Source: Marinosulfonomonas sp.
Lineage (GTDB): Bacteria; Pseudomonadota; Alphaproteobacteria; Rhodobacterales; Rhodobacteraceae
Assembly: GCA_022712735.1 (NCBI GenBank)
Contig: JAFLKA010000528.1
Coordinates: 1-7,190, forward strand
Reading direction: 5' to 3'
Length of the DNA: 7,190 bases
The notes under the pieces are model-generated. The model made no database searches. It saw only the letters and a program-made list of their open reading frames with translations, and was not told the origin of the DNA. The position numbers and the translations under genes were made by a program. Below, one piece after another: positions 1-6,014 of the stretch (position 1 is its first letter; each line of letters starts with the position of its first letter).

Positions 1-1
1 G

Positions 2-106
2 GTGGCTAAACTCGATGAATGGGAACGCTTCTACAACTTCGCCAGACCACACGGCGCGCACAATGGACAGACCCCTTACGAAGCCCTGCGAGAGCGGCTA
101 ACATGA
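2..106 (+). CDS. IS transposase, C-terminal fragment (cut by window edge)
   Basis: This is the 34-residue end of an open frame that enters from the left edge and stops at TGA 104-106. It reads KLDEWERFYNFARPH followed by GQTPYEALRERL. That is the characteristic tail of DDE/rve integrase-core transposases of the IS481 and IS3 type: the W..FYN..RPH..L/N..TP.EAL pattern that follows the catalytic glutamate helix. The catalytic residues themselves lie outside the window, so integrity and exact IS family cannot be judged. The putative IS end lies just downstream, so the element would occupy the sequence to the left. Family-level recognition is from memory; the choice between IS481 and IS3 is unsure. 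Confidence 0.85.
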   Translation: MAKLDEWERFYNFARPHGAHNGQTPYEALRERLT

Positions 107-115
107 CCCAATAAG

Positions 116-142
116 TGTCCCGCCGGTTCGTCTAGGTTACAC
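116..142. repeat. Probable terminal inverted repeat (right end) of the IS
   Basis: Ten bases after the transposase stop the sequence begins TGTCCCGCCGG and ends GGTTACAC, after which composition shifts to AT-rich. Read inward from the outside it begins GTGTAACCTAGACG. The position right after the transposase stop and the TGTAA-like outer end fit an IS terminus. The partner end is outside the window, so neither the repeat nor a target duplication can be verified. The outer boundary is uncertain by a few bases. Confidence 0.45.
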
Positions 143-460
143 TTGGTTAGTTGGTAAAAATCGAATGCCCAAAGCACGGCTGCTTTCAAACAATTTGGTG
201 TAGTTTTTTCCGTGCGCATGACGAAATAACATACAGTATATTCTTTGCGCTCATTCTCGGCGAAGCCTCACTGAAAGGCGGAACTGGACCTGTCACGAAA
301 CCATGCCGCTCCCTCTACTTCATACCAAATAGGCGCTAAAGGAGCGATTGTCTTGCGTTTACATTTTGGGGCACTGCAGCTTTACTAATAGTAGGTTTCA
401 ACAAACATCGTTCTCTGATAAAGACGTACCAACTAAAAAACTGTCGAGCTGAATTTCATT
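143..460. other. AT-rich leader without a convincing gene
   Basis: There is no supported gene between the IS end and the glycosyltransferase. A 62-codon frame from TTG 151 to 339 has no ribosome binding site or family resemblance beyond a short stretch VKIECPKHGCF. That stretch loosely recalls C..HG.F motifs of some phage and homing-endonuclease proteins, so this could be debris of a gene interrupted by the IS. The promoter for the downstream operon should lie in the later half. TTTACA near 358 followed by the TACTAA region near 382 is the best I can see, and it is weak. No strong Shine-Dalgarno precedes ATG 461, only GAGCTG about 9 bases upstream. Confidence 0.4.
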
Positions 461-1906
461 ATGTCTAAAACTTTTTCATCAAATTCGGCTTTCTATGTTT
501 TAATTACACTGGCGTCTTTTGCCTTGAGCGCAACGGTCTATTATCTAAATGCACCCTGGATTTTCCCGTTGGACGACGCCTATATCGTCATCGATAATGC
601 ACAAACGCTACTTTTAGGAGGCGTTGACGACAGCTACCAACAACCCGCGTTAGTTGGAACAACAAGCGCGGTTCATTTGCTTTTCGTGGCTGTGCTGGGT
701 CTAGTCTTCGAACTTGAGATAGCGGCTTTTGTCGTGGCCGCATTGTTTGTGGCACTTTACGTTACCGGGCTTGCGCGCCTGCTTTTACAGATCAGTCAAT
801 CCAAGTGGATCGCAATCGGTGCCACCTGTATCGCGTTGTTTACCAGCTATGGGCTTCGCCAGCTTTACGGAGGCTTAGAAACCGGGTTAGCGATGGCCGC
901 TGTTGTTTGGAGCCTATCACTGATGGTCTCACATTCGCGCATTGCCCTACCGATATTGTGCGGAATTATGCCGTTCATCCGCCCCGAGCTTGCGGCCCTT
1001 AGCCTGAGTATATTGGTGTGGAGATGGTACATCAATGGCTTTAACCTTCGCCTCATCGCGCAAGACACCGCTCTTTTTTGCGCAGGGTTTTTGCCGTGGA
1101 TCTTCTGGTTTTACCTTTCTACCGGCCACCTCTCGTCGCAAACAGGATCTGCGAAAATCGCCTTTTTTGCAGAGGCGTCCCTACCATGGCGCGCGCGCCT
1201 TTTGATCGTCTTTACCGTGATCAGAAAATCCACACTGCTCCCCATGTTATTGGGTTTGATTTTCCTCTGGCGTCAGCCTTTCGCGGTTCCAGCGATCTTG
1301 TTTTCGTGCGCTCTAATAGGGGCTTATTTCCTCTTTCTTCCGGGCGGTCTTGACCACAATTTTGCACGCTATTTGCATATACTATTGCCGATTGGCATTG
1401 CTGGTTACACGGCTATCCTTTCACGTTTTTCCTCTTCTTTTCGCCGTCCACTTCTCGTGCTCTTTGGGGCATTGGTTTTTCTGTCTCCGCCAAACTCAGA
1501 CCGCTTCCTACTTGGCCGACCGTTTGTAGCCGAAGATGGTCGTGCGACCGCAGCTTGGGCCAACCAAAACTTGGCACCCGACACCCGCATACTGCTCCAT
1601 GATGCAGGTATGTTTGCTTGGGACACGTCCTTCTCTCTTGTGGATTTTGTTGGCCTTAAAACCCCGTCATCCATAGCCGCGCATGAAAAATTCACCCTTC
1701 CCAGTACGGGCCAAAACCGCAGCGCCGCGGTTGATGAAATTGCCAGTAAAGGCGATGTTACCCATGTAATTATTCTGAACAATTTCTTCTGGGATAGACT
1801 TGCGGATGATCTTCGTGCGGCAGGGTGGGTCTTGATGCGGGTCCGAGAACCCGATGGTTTCGGATATGTAATCTATTCAATCTCTAAACCGGGAGCGGCA
1901 GAATAA
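461..1906 (+). CDS. GT-C-type polytopic membrane glycosyltransferase
   Basis: This 481-residue integral membrane protein has about ten hydrophobic segments between residues 10 and 342. The first periplasmic loop carries PLDDAYIVIDNAQ (36-48), then a VGTTSAVHLL stretch (65-74). This matches the LDDAYI...G.TSPLW signature of bacterial GT-C enzymes related to protein mannosyltransferases and ArnT, where the acidic pair is the catalytic or metal-proximal site. GGLET (137-141), FIRPE (172-176) and RYLHILLP (303-310) are further family-like positions. The hydrophilic end (about 350-481), with an LLHDAG stretch and VDFVGLKTP, resembles the usual periplasmic C-terminal domain. Such enzymes transfer a sugar from a polyprenyl-phosphate donor at the outer face of the inner membrane. 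Donor and acceptor cannot be read from sequence. The gene is first in an operon; its TAA directly abuts the next ATG. Confidence 0.75.
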   Translation: MSKTFSSNSAFYVLITLASFALSATVYYLNAPWIFPLDDAYIVIDNAQTLLLGGVDDSYQQPALVGTTSAVHLLFVAVLGLVFELEIAAFVVAALFVALYVTGLARLLLQISQSKWIAIGATCIALFTSYGLRQLYGGLETGLAMAAVVWSLSLMVSHSRIALPILCGIMPFIRPELAALSLSILVWRWYINGFNLRLIAQDTALFCAGFLPWIFWFYLSTGHLSSQTGSAKIAFFAEASLPWRARLLIVFTVIRKSTLLPMLLGLIFLWRQPFAVPAILFSCALIGAYFLFLPGGLDHNFARYLHILLPIGIAGYTAILSRFSSSFRRPLLVLFGALVFLSPPNSDRFLLGRPFVAEDGRATAAWANQNLAPDTRILLHDAGMFAWDTSFSLVDFVGLKTPSSIAAHEKFTLPSTGQNRSAAVDEIASKGDVTHVIILNNFFWDRLADDLRAAGWVLMRVREPDGFGYVIYSISKPGAAE

Positions 1907-3325
1907 ATGTTTGCGCAAATTGATCTAGAGACAGCACAGGCCAAAAAATGGGACGTGATCATAGCCGGAACCAGCTTTTCCGCGATGTTTTTCGCCCGCG
2001 CACTGCCAAAAAACCTTGATGTTCTCTTTATCGAAAAGGGAACACTTCAACAACATGATGATCAGTTGATCAATGGTATTACCAACCTGGAAGACATTGA
2101 TCAGGAGAACACTTCAGGGCACGAAAAAACCTGGGTTGCGCACAGCAAGTTCGGCGGAAACTCCAATTGTTGGTGGGGGCAAACGCCCCGCTTTCACCCA
2201 AGCGATTTTCAACTGAATACGCTTTATGGTGTCGGGCAAGATTGGCCGATCAGCTACAGCGACCTTGAACCATATTATGGTGAAGTCGAGAAAATAATGG
2301 AGATTTCAGGCGGTGGAAGTGAACATCTTTTACCACGCTCTACGCCGTTCCCCTATCCGCCCCATACGCGCTCCCTGACCGATCTGTATTTTCAGGAAAA
2401 ACGCCCAGATATCTGGTTTCCCGCTCCGACCGCCCGCGCGAATGGGGGGGGTAGAACCGCCTGCTGCACAAATGGCGTCTGCGATCTGTGTCCAGTAGAC
2501 GCAAAGTTCACCATTCTTAATGGAATATCTGCCTTTGAACGTCGTGGTGCGCAGCTTTTGCTTGGCAGCGAAGTCCGTGCCGTACACATTGAAAACGGTC
2601 AAGCAAAAGGCGTGGAGGTTCGCGCCAAGGATGGACGTATCTCCGAGCTGCGGGCCGATCTGTTCGCACTGGCAACCAATGCGATTTACAACGCCGCGAT
2701 ACTGCTGCGATCCGGCGTTGAGAACCCCGCCCTTGGCCGCTATATACACGAGCAAGCCTCGCGCGATATAAGCGTCGATATCCCGATCAAAAACTACTAT
2801 GGCGGCACCTCAATCACCGGACATTGCTACGGGCTTTATGATGGTGCGCATCGGCGCGAAAACGGCGGCGTGATGATCGAGAATTACAATACCCCGCCCC
2901 ATATTCGCCACGAGCCGGGCAAGTGGACGCAGCGTTTGCATTTGAAATTCATAGTCGAGGATTTACCCCAAGCCGATAACCGGGTTGTCTTAGGCGAAAC
3001 GGGCGAGCCGCGTGTTTTGTGGCGTGGGCATTCTGACTATGCCCTCAAAGGTTTGGATTTTGCCGAGGAAAATCTTGCATCGGTGCTGCCGGTTGATATC
3101 GAAGCGATGTTTAGCCATCGCCAGAACACCACCGAAGCCCATATCCAAGGCACCCACCGTATGGGTCTTGATCCGAAAACTTCCGTGGTCGATACCCGCA
3201 TGCGCACCCACGCCGCACAGAACTTGTTTGCGCTCGGCGCGGGCGCATATCCTAGCTGCTCTCCGGCCAATCCCACGCTCACTTTATCCGCACTCTCCTT
3301 GCGCGCCGGGGGGTCGTTGCAATGA
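1907..3325 (+). CDS. GMC-family FAD dehydrogenase, probable catalytic subunit with Fe-S cysteine motif
   Basis: This 472-residue FAD-dependent sugar/alcohol dehydrogenase is of GMC type. The N-terminus has the dinucleotide-binding strand DVIIAGTSFSAMFFARAL (16-33). SKFGGNSNCWWG (80-91) is the FAD-contacting GG.S..W.G block and QDWPISYSDLEPYY (111-124) is the usual following segment. C186, C187, C192 and C195 form CC-x4-C-x2-CP, close to the CC-x4-C-x3-CP motif I recall from FAD glucose dehydrogenase and its fructose and gluconate relatives, where cysteines hold a 3Fe-4S cluster. The C-terminal domain has AHIQGTHRMG (411-420) and SPANPTLTL (452-460), giving likely catalytic His412 (or His417) and Asn455. 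There is no signal peptide, so export would depend on the Tat-signal partner, whose ATG overlaps this stop by 4 bp. GGGAG lies 11 bases upstream of the start. The glycine fingerprint is atypical (GTSFSA rather than GxGxxG). Substrate unknown. Confidence 0.88.
   Translation: MFAQIDLETAQAKKWDVIIAGTSFSAMFFARALPKNLDVLFIEKGTLQQHDDQLINGITNLEDIDQENTSGHEKTWVAHSKFGGNSNCWWGQTPRFHPSDFQLNTLYGVGQDWPISYSDLEPYYGEVEKIMEISGGGSEHLLPRSTPFPYPPHTRSLTDLYFQEKRPDIWFPAPTARANGGGRTACCTNGVCDLCPVDAKFTILNGISAFERRGAQLLLGSEVRAVHIENGQAKGVEVRAKDGRISELRADLFALATNAIYNAAILLRSGVENPALGRYIHEQASRDISVDIPIKNYYGGTSITGHCYGLYDGAHRRENGGVMIENYNTPPHIRHEPGKWTQRLHLKFIVEDLPQADNRVVLGETGEPRVLWRGHSDYALKGLDFAEENLASVLPVDIEAMFSHRQNTTEAHIQGTHRMGLDPKTSVVDTRMRTHAAQNLFALGAGAYPSCSPANPTLTLSALSLRAGGSLQ
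3308..3313 (+). promoter_or_regulatory. Ribosome binding site of the small subunit gene
   Basis: A GGGGGG run lies 8 bases before ATG 3322, inside the last codons of the dehydrogenase. With the ATGA overlap it supports translational coupling and fixes this start. Confidence 0.5.
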
Positions 3326-3744
3326 AACTTAGCAGAAGAAAAGTTCTAACTGTATTGGGTGGTGCTGCGGTTTTGGGCGGCGGTTATACAATTAGCACAG
3401 GCTTCCCCGAAGCAGTCAACAACATCATCATACAAAACTTCGGGGCCGATATTGCCGCAACCGAGGATGCCAAGGACTTTGCTGAAGATTTCATAGCTGC
3501 CCTTAAATTTCGATCAACCACCACCGCTTTGATCCTTAGTGGAGTTCACCGAGTCCAGAAAATGAATATACCGGTTGGGCCACATATTTACGCGCAGTTC
3601 GAACGCCTTTTGGTTGCATCTTTTGTGATGTCAACGAACGTAGCGCAAGTGTATCCGGCAGCAGGCGAACTTTACTATTCCGGTTTGTTTGATCCTTACG
3701 CAAACACTTGTGCTAACCAACTGTCTGCGGCGTTTTTCGCTTGA
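3322..3744 (+). CDS. Twin-arginine-signal small subunit of the FAD dehydrogenase
   Basis: This 140-residue protein begins MKLSRRKVLTVLGGAAVLGG. That is a twin-arginine signal: SRRKVL at 4-9 followed by a hydrophobic, glycine-rich segment to about residue 20. No clear A-x-A cleavage site follows, so it may stay anchored or be cut unusually. The body is largely helical, ends in LYYSGLFDPYANTC (117-130), and has a single cysteine, C130. Size, Tat signal and position directly after a GMC enzyme match the gamma/small subunits of FAD glucose, fructose and gluconate dehydrogenases (gluconate 2-dehydrogenase subunit 3 type). Those subunits help fold the catalytic subunit and carry it through the Tat pore. 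Sequence similarity to that family is weak by eye, so the role rests mainly on context. No cytochrome c gene follows; the operon appears to end here. Confidence 0.65.
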   Translation: MKLSRRKVLTVLGGAAVLGGGYTISTGFPEAVNNIIIQNFGADIAATEDAKDFAEDFIAALKFRSTTTALILSGVHRVQKMNIPVGPHIYAQFERLLVASFVMSTNVAQVYPAAGELYYSGLFDPYANTCANQLSAAFFA

Positions 3745-4151
3745 GCAACAATTACGCTGGCATAAACCCGAAAGACCGAGTTCAACTGCAAAGAAATTGA
3801 CCTGAACCATTGCCATCTAAACCTGTCTTAGGTCACATTTTTATCGAAAATGGGAACTTTAACGCTGCCGTTCTGCACTCTAGTCGAACCTGCATTGAAG
3901 ATGAAGCCTGCGTCCGCGGCTTGGCGACAGGGTACTCAACGACAGATAAGTCCGCATCGTGCAGGTTGTTGACCACAATTGCTGCGCCATGCACCAATGT
4001 CCATTTCGACGGGCTACACCAAAGCATCAGCGATCATATCAAATGGAGGCAATGGACCGTTCGCGAGACTTTGCAAAGGTCACTATCTGCGCATAGCTGC
4101 CGTCGGTGCAGATTGCAGCGAACGTCTCCTTTCCCGCCCGATCTCCCGGAA
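3745..4151. other. Intergenic stretch, probably decayed or repeat-derived; no supported gene
   Basis: About 400 bases lie between the convergent small-subunit and Fic genes. A plus-strand frame (3810-4175) and a minus-strand frame (4027-3833) are open, but neither has a ribosome binding site, a recognisable domain or a good protein-like composition; the plus frame even runs into the Fic gene end. The minus-strand translation around 3850-3990 (stretches such as GAAIVVNNLHDADLSVVEYP) looks slightly protein-like and may be a gene fossil. The part from about 4050 to 4145 resembles, from memory, sequence that recurs between genes of roseobacters. A possible weak terminator is ACCT-5-AGGT at 3821-3833 followed by a T run at 3838-3842. 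Confidence 0.4.
4058..4124. repeat. Inverted repeat CGTTCGC / GCGAACG
   Basis: CGTTCGC at 4058-4064 is the exact reverse complement of GCGAACG at 4118-4124, separated by 53 bases that contain smaller TGCA/GCAG repeats. It lies in the intergenic region just beyond the Fic stop. It may be the skeleton of a dispersed repeat unit, or a loose hairpin downstream of the Fic transcript. Seven-base arms at this distance can also occur by chance. Confidence 0.35.
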
Positions 4152-5270
4152 TTAGCTGGCAGAAGTCCCTACTAAGTTCAGCCAATAGCGCGTGTACCTG
4201 CGTTCCCCAGTGCGGGTAAGAGCGCCGGTTCCAACGAGATCCAGCAAGTCCCGTGTTGCAGTGGCGCGCGAAGTACCTGTAATTGAGATGTAATTCTCAG
4301 CGCTGAGACCGCCTTTGAACCCTTCCGGCCCCTCTCTGAACATACGCTCGATTGCCTTGGCTTGCCGAGAGTTGAACTGGTCGCAATACTGATCGTGAAA
4401 ATGAGCTTTCGCAATGAAGAACCCAACGCGATCAAGGGTCACCTGCTGCGCAGTTAATATCGTCTCAGCGAACCACTCCAACCATGACGTGACATCAAGT
4501 GTTTTCTGGTGTCGCTCCAGCTGGTCATAGTAAGCCTTACGCTCGCGTTCGATCGTGAAGGCAAGCGCGATCAGGCTCGGTTGGCCAATATTCTGCGCCA
4601 ACGACTTTTCTGCTAAGGCTCTGCCCAACCGACCGTTGCCGTCCTCAAAGGGATGGATGCTCTCGAAATAAAGATGGCTAAGACCGGCCCTGGTCAATGC
4701 GGGTAGCGGTTCGGCGCCATTAGAGTTGGTTCTGTTGAACCAATCCACATAGTGTCCCATCTCGGTCGGGACGTCACCTGATGGCGGCGCCTCGAAATGT
4801 ACCGTCGGTCGGTCGATGCGGCCCGAGACGATCTGCATCGCGTCGCCATGTTGCCGATACCCCCCGATCATTTCTAGACTCCGATCATGAGACAAGAGCA
4901 TGCCGTGCCACCGATAAAGCGTCTCATGCGTCAGCGGCTTGGAATAAGTGGAATAGACATCGACCATCATTTCTGCGACGCCCTGCTCCTTAGGTTTTGC
5001 GGGGTGACCGTTTGGTGCAAGACCAAAATGGCGACGCAGAGAAGACTGGACGCTCTGTCGATCAAGCATTTCGCCTTCAATGGCGCTGGTTTGCATAGCT
5101 TCATCACTTAGCAGGTCAATGCGTAGCTGATCGCGCTCAGACGAATTGACATGGCGCACTGCGCCGATGATCTCGCCAGAAGACAGCAGAAACTGCTGCT
5201 CGAACGGCTCGATAACCGAAGCATCGTACTGGAAATTGGGCCAGTCTGCTAATTGCCAGTTCCACTGCAT
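4152..5270 (-). CDS. Fic family protein with DUF4172 N-terminus (class II, probable AMP-transferase)
   Basis: This 372-residue Fic protein would attach AMP (or another nucleotide moiety) to target hydroxyl groups in the cytoplasm. The N-terminal part, starting MQWNWQLADWPNFQYD, matches DUF4172. TSAIEG at 61-66 fits the (S/T)xxxE(G/N) inhibitory helix, whose glutamate blocks the ATP site in class II Fic enzymes. The hairpin flap is around 136-168. The catalytic motif HPFEDGNGRLGR is complete at 206-217, with His206 as the base. The C-terminal 300-366 region (SRQAKAIERMF, then ISITGTSRATATRDLLDLV) forms a winged-helix domain, so DNA binding or autoregulation is plausible. The length is usual for the family, and an AGAGGG box lies 12 bases before ATG. 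It is a single gene with no antitoxin-like partner. Target unknown. Confidence 0.92.
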   Translation of the reverse strand: MQWNWQLADWPNFQYDASVIEPFEQQFLLSSGEIIGAVRHVNSSERDQLRIDLLSDEAMQTSAIEGEMLDRQSVQSSLRRHFGLAPNGHPAKPKEQGVAEMMVDVYSTYSKPLTHETLYRWHGMLLSHDRSLEMIGGYRQHGDAMQIVSGRIDRPTVHFEAPPSGDVPTEMGHYVDWFNRTNSNGAEPLPALTRAGLSHLYFESIHPFEDGNGRLGRALAEKSLAQNIGQPSLIALAFTIERERKAYYDQLERHQKTLDVTSWLEWFAETILTAQQVTLDRVGFFIAKAHFHDQYCDQFNSRQAKAIERMFREGPEGFKGGLSAENYISITGTSRATATRDLLDLVGTGALTRTGERRYTRYWLNLVGTSAS

Positions 5271-5286
5271 GAGCGATAGAATCCCT

Positions 5287-5307
5287 CTCTATAACTCATA
5301 TATAGAG
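5287..5307. promoter_or_regulatory. Palindromic operator candidate over the Fic promoter
   Basis: CTCTATA at 5287-5293 and TATAGAG at 5301-5307 form a perfect 7-bp inverted repeat with a 7-base centre. A third half-site, ATAGAG, sits at 5320-5325. The repeat overlaps the proposed -10 of the Fic gene, a position where a bound protein would repress. The C-terminal winged helix of the Fic protein makes autoregulation a reasonable guess. Confidence 0.5.
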
Positions 5308-5330
5308 CATTTTTGATCCATAGAGGTCAA
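5301..5330 (-). promoter_or_regulatory. Probable promoter of the Fic gene
   Basis: On the minus strand TTGACC (5330-5325) is a good -35. It is followed after 17-18 bases by CTCTAT or TCTATA (5307-5301) as -10. Transcription would start about 20-25 bases before ATG 5270. The -10 lies inside the palindrome. Confidence 0.5.
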
Positions 5331-5371
5331 GGCTATCAATCAAATTCACGGTGAAATTATCTCCAAAGGTC

Positions 5372-5408
5372 CCACCAAATGATCAGTAGCAACTCCACCA
5401 TTTGATCA
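5372..5408. repeat. Paired 14-bp near-identical repeats between scpB and the Fic gene
   Basis: CCACCAAATGATCA (5372-5385) and CCACCATTTGATCA (5395-5408) differ at two central positions and start 23 bases apart. Each contains the palindrome TGATCA. The pair also creates an inverted repeat CAAATG/CATTTG. It lies just downstream of the scpB stop and upstream of the Fic promoter; it could be a binding site or part of a terminator, with no U-run visible. Confidence 0.4.
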
Positions 5409-5427
5409 CTAAGCGGCTATCTCACAG

Positions 5428-6012
5428 TCAATCCGCTAACCCAGCGTCCTGCAGTTGCTCCATATCGAGCAGGTCCCGCAAGCTCTGCAAATCGAACGCC
5501 ACCAAAAACTGCGGTGTCGTCACATATGTATAGGGCGCCCCTGCCCTCGGACTTCGCGGCCCCGTCGCGATCAGATCCCGCATCCTTAGCCGCCCTATCA
5601 AATCACGGCTGATGTCCTTACCAAAGATACCCTTGAGACCCTCACGTGTCAGCGGCTGGTGATAGGCAACAGCTGCCAGCACCGCGATCTCGAATTCATT
5701 CAAATCCACCAGCTGCTCATTCACATCTGCCGCCACGCGAATGGCTTGTGCAAACTGCACCCGCGTCCGCATCAGCCAGGCGTCAGCGACGCAGGCAATT
5801 TCAAAGGGGCGTTGGCGCAATTCTGCCTGAATGTCTTCGATCAACAGGTCAACCGATACTCCCTGCCCCACAACGCGTGCGAGATCGATCCGTGACACTG
5901 GTGACGCCGATGCAAAAATCACCGCCTCAATTCGACCCATCCATTCCCGCCATCGCAGTTCGCGCGGCAGGTCCTCCAACTCAACGTCGAGCATCGGTTT
6001 ATCTTTTGCCAT
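5428..6012 (-). CDS. scpB: ScpB-family SMC-kleisin accessory protein
   Basis: This 194-residue protein has the double winged-helix layout of ScpB, the dimeric subunit that clasps the kleisin ScpA in the SMC condensin. The first winged helix spans about 22-88 (RIEAVIFASASPVSRIDLA at 27-45). The second spans about 104-172, with the family hallmark FEIAVLAAVAYHQPLTRE (107-124), RLRMRDLIATGPR (141-153) and the YTYVTTPQFLVAF wing (161-173). It is at the short end for ScpB and lacks a long acidic tail. It is the downstream gene of a pair: the DUF1403 stop and this ATG are separated by only two bases (TGA-GC-ATG), implying coupling. No smc or scpA is nearby, so it is probably a plasmid or island paralogue rather than the housekeeping copy. 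That role is inference. Confidence 0.85.
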   Translation of the reverse strand: MAKDKPMLDVELEDLPRELRWREWMGRIEAVIFASASPVSRIDLARVVGQGVSVDLLIEDIQAELRQRPFEIACVADAWLMRTRVQFAQAIRVAADVNEQLVDLNEFEIAVLAAVAYHQPLTREGLKGIFGKDISRDLIGRLRMRDLIATGPRSPRAGAPYTYVTTPQFLVAFDLQSLRDLLDMEQLQDAGLAD

Positions 6013-6014
6013 GC

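Noticed and set aside
108..116. 9-base word CCAATAAGT shared by the IS end and the palindrome at 7052-7060
   Set aside because: Nine bases recur by chance at this window size and the flanks do not match.
151..339. 62-codon frame starting at TTG with a C..HG.F-like stretch
   Set aside because: No ribosome binding site, only one short resemblance, and odd composition after residue 20; at best debris of an interrupted gene.
1405..1782. 125-codon minus-strand frame inside the glycosyltransferase gene
   Set aside because: Antisense shadow with no family features; the plus-strand frame carries the GT-C motifs.
3798..3835. TGACCT/AGGTCA inverted repeat as a terminator
   Set aside because: The loop is 26 bases, too long for an intrinsic terminator; only the smaller 4-bp hairpin within it is near a T run, and that is weak.
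3833..4027. 64-codon minus-strand frame
   Set aside because: Part of it looks protein-like, but there is no start signal or recognisable family; treated as possible fossil only.
3810..4175. 121-codon plus-strand frame after the Tat-signal gene
   Set aside because: No ribosome binding site or domain, biased composition near the end, and it overlaps the well-supported Fic gene on the other strand.
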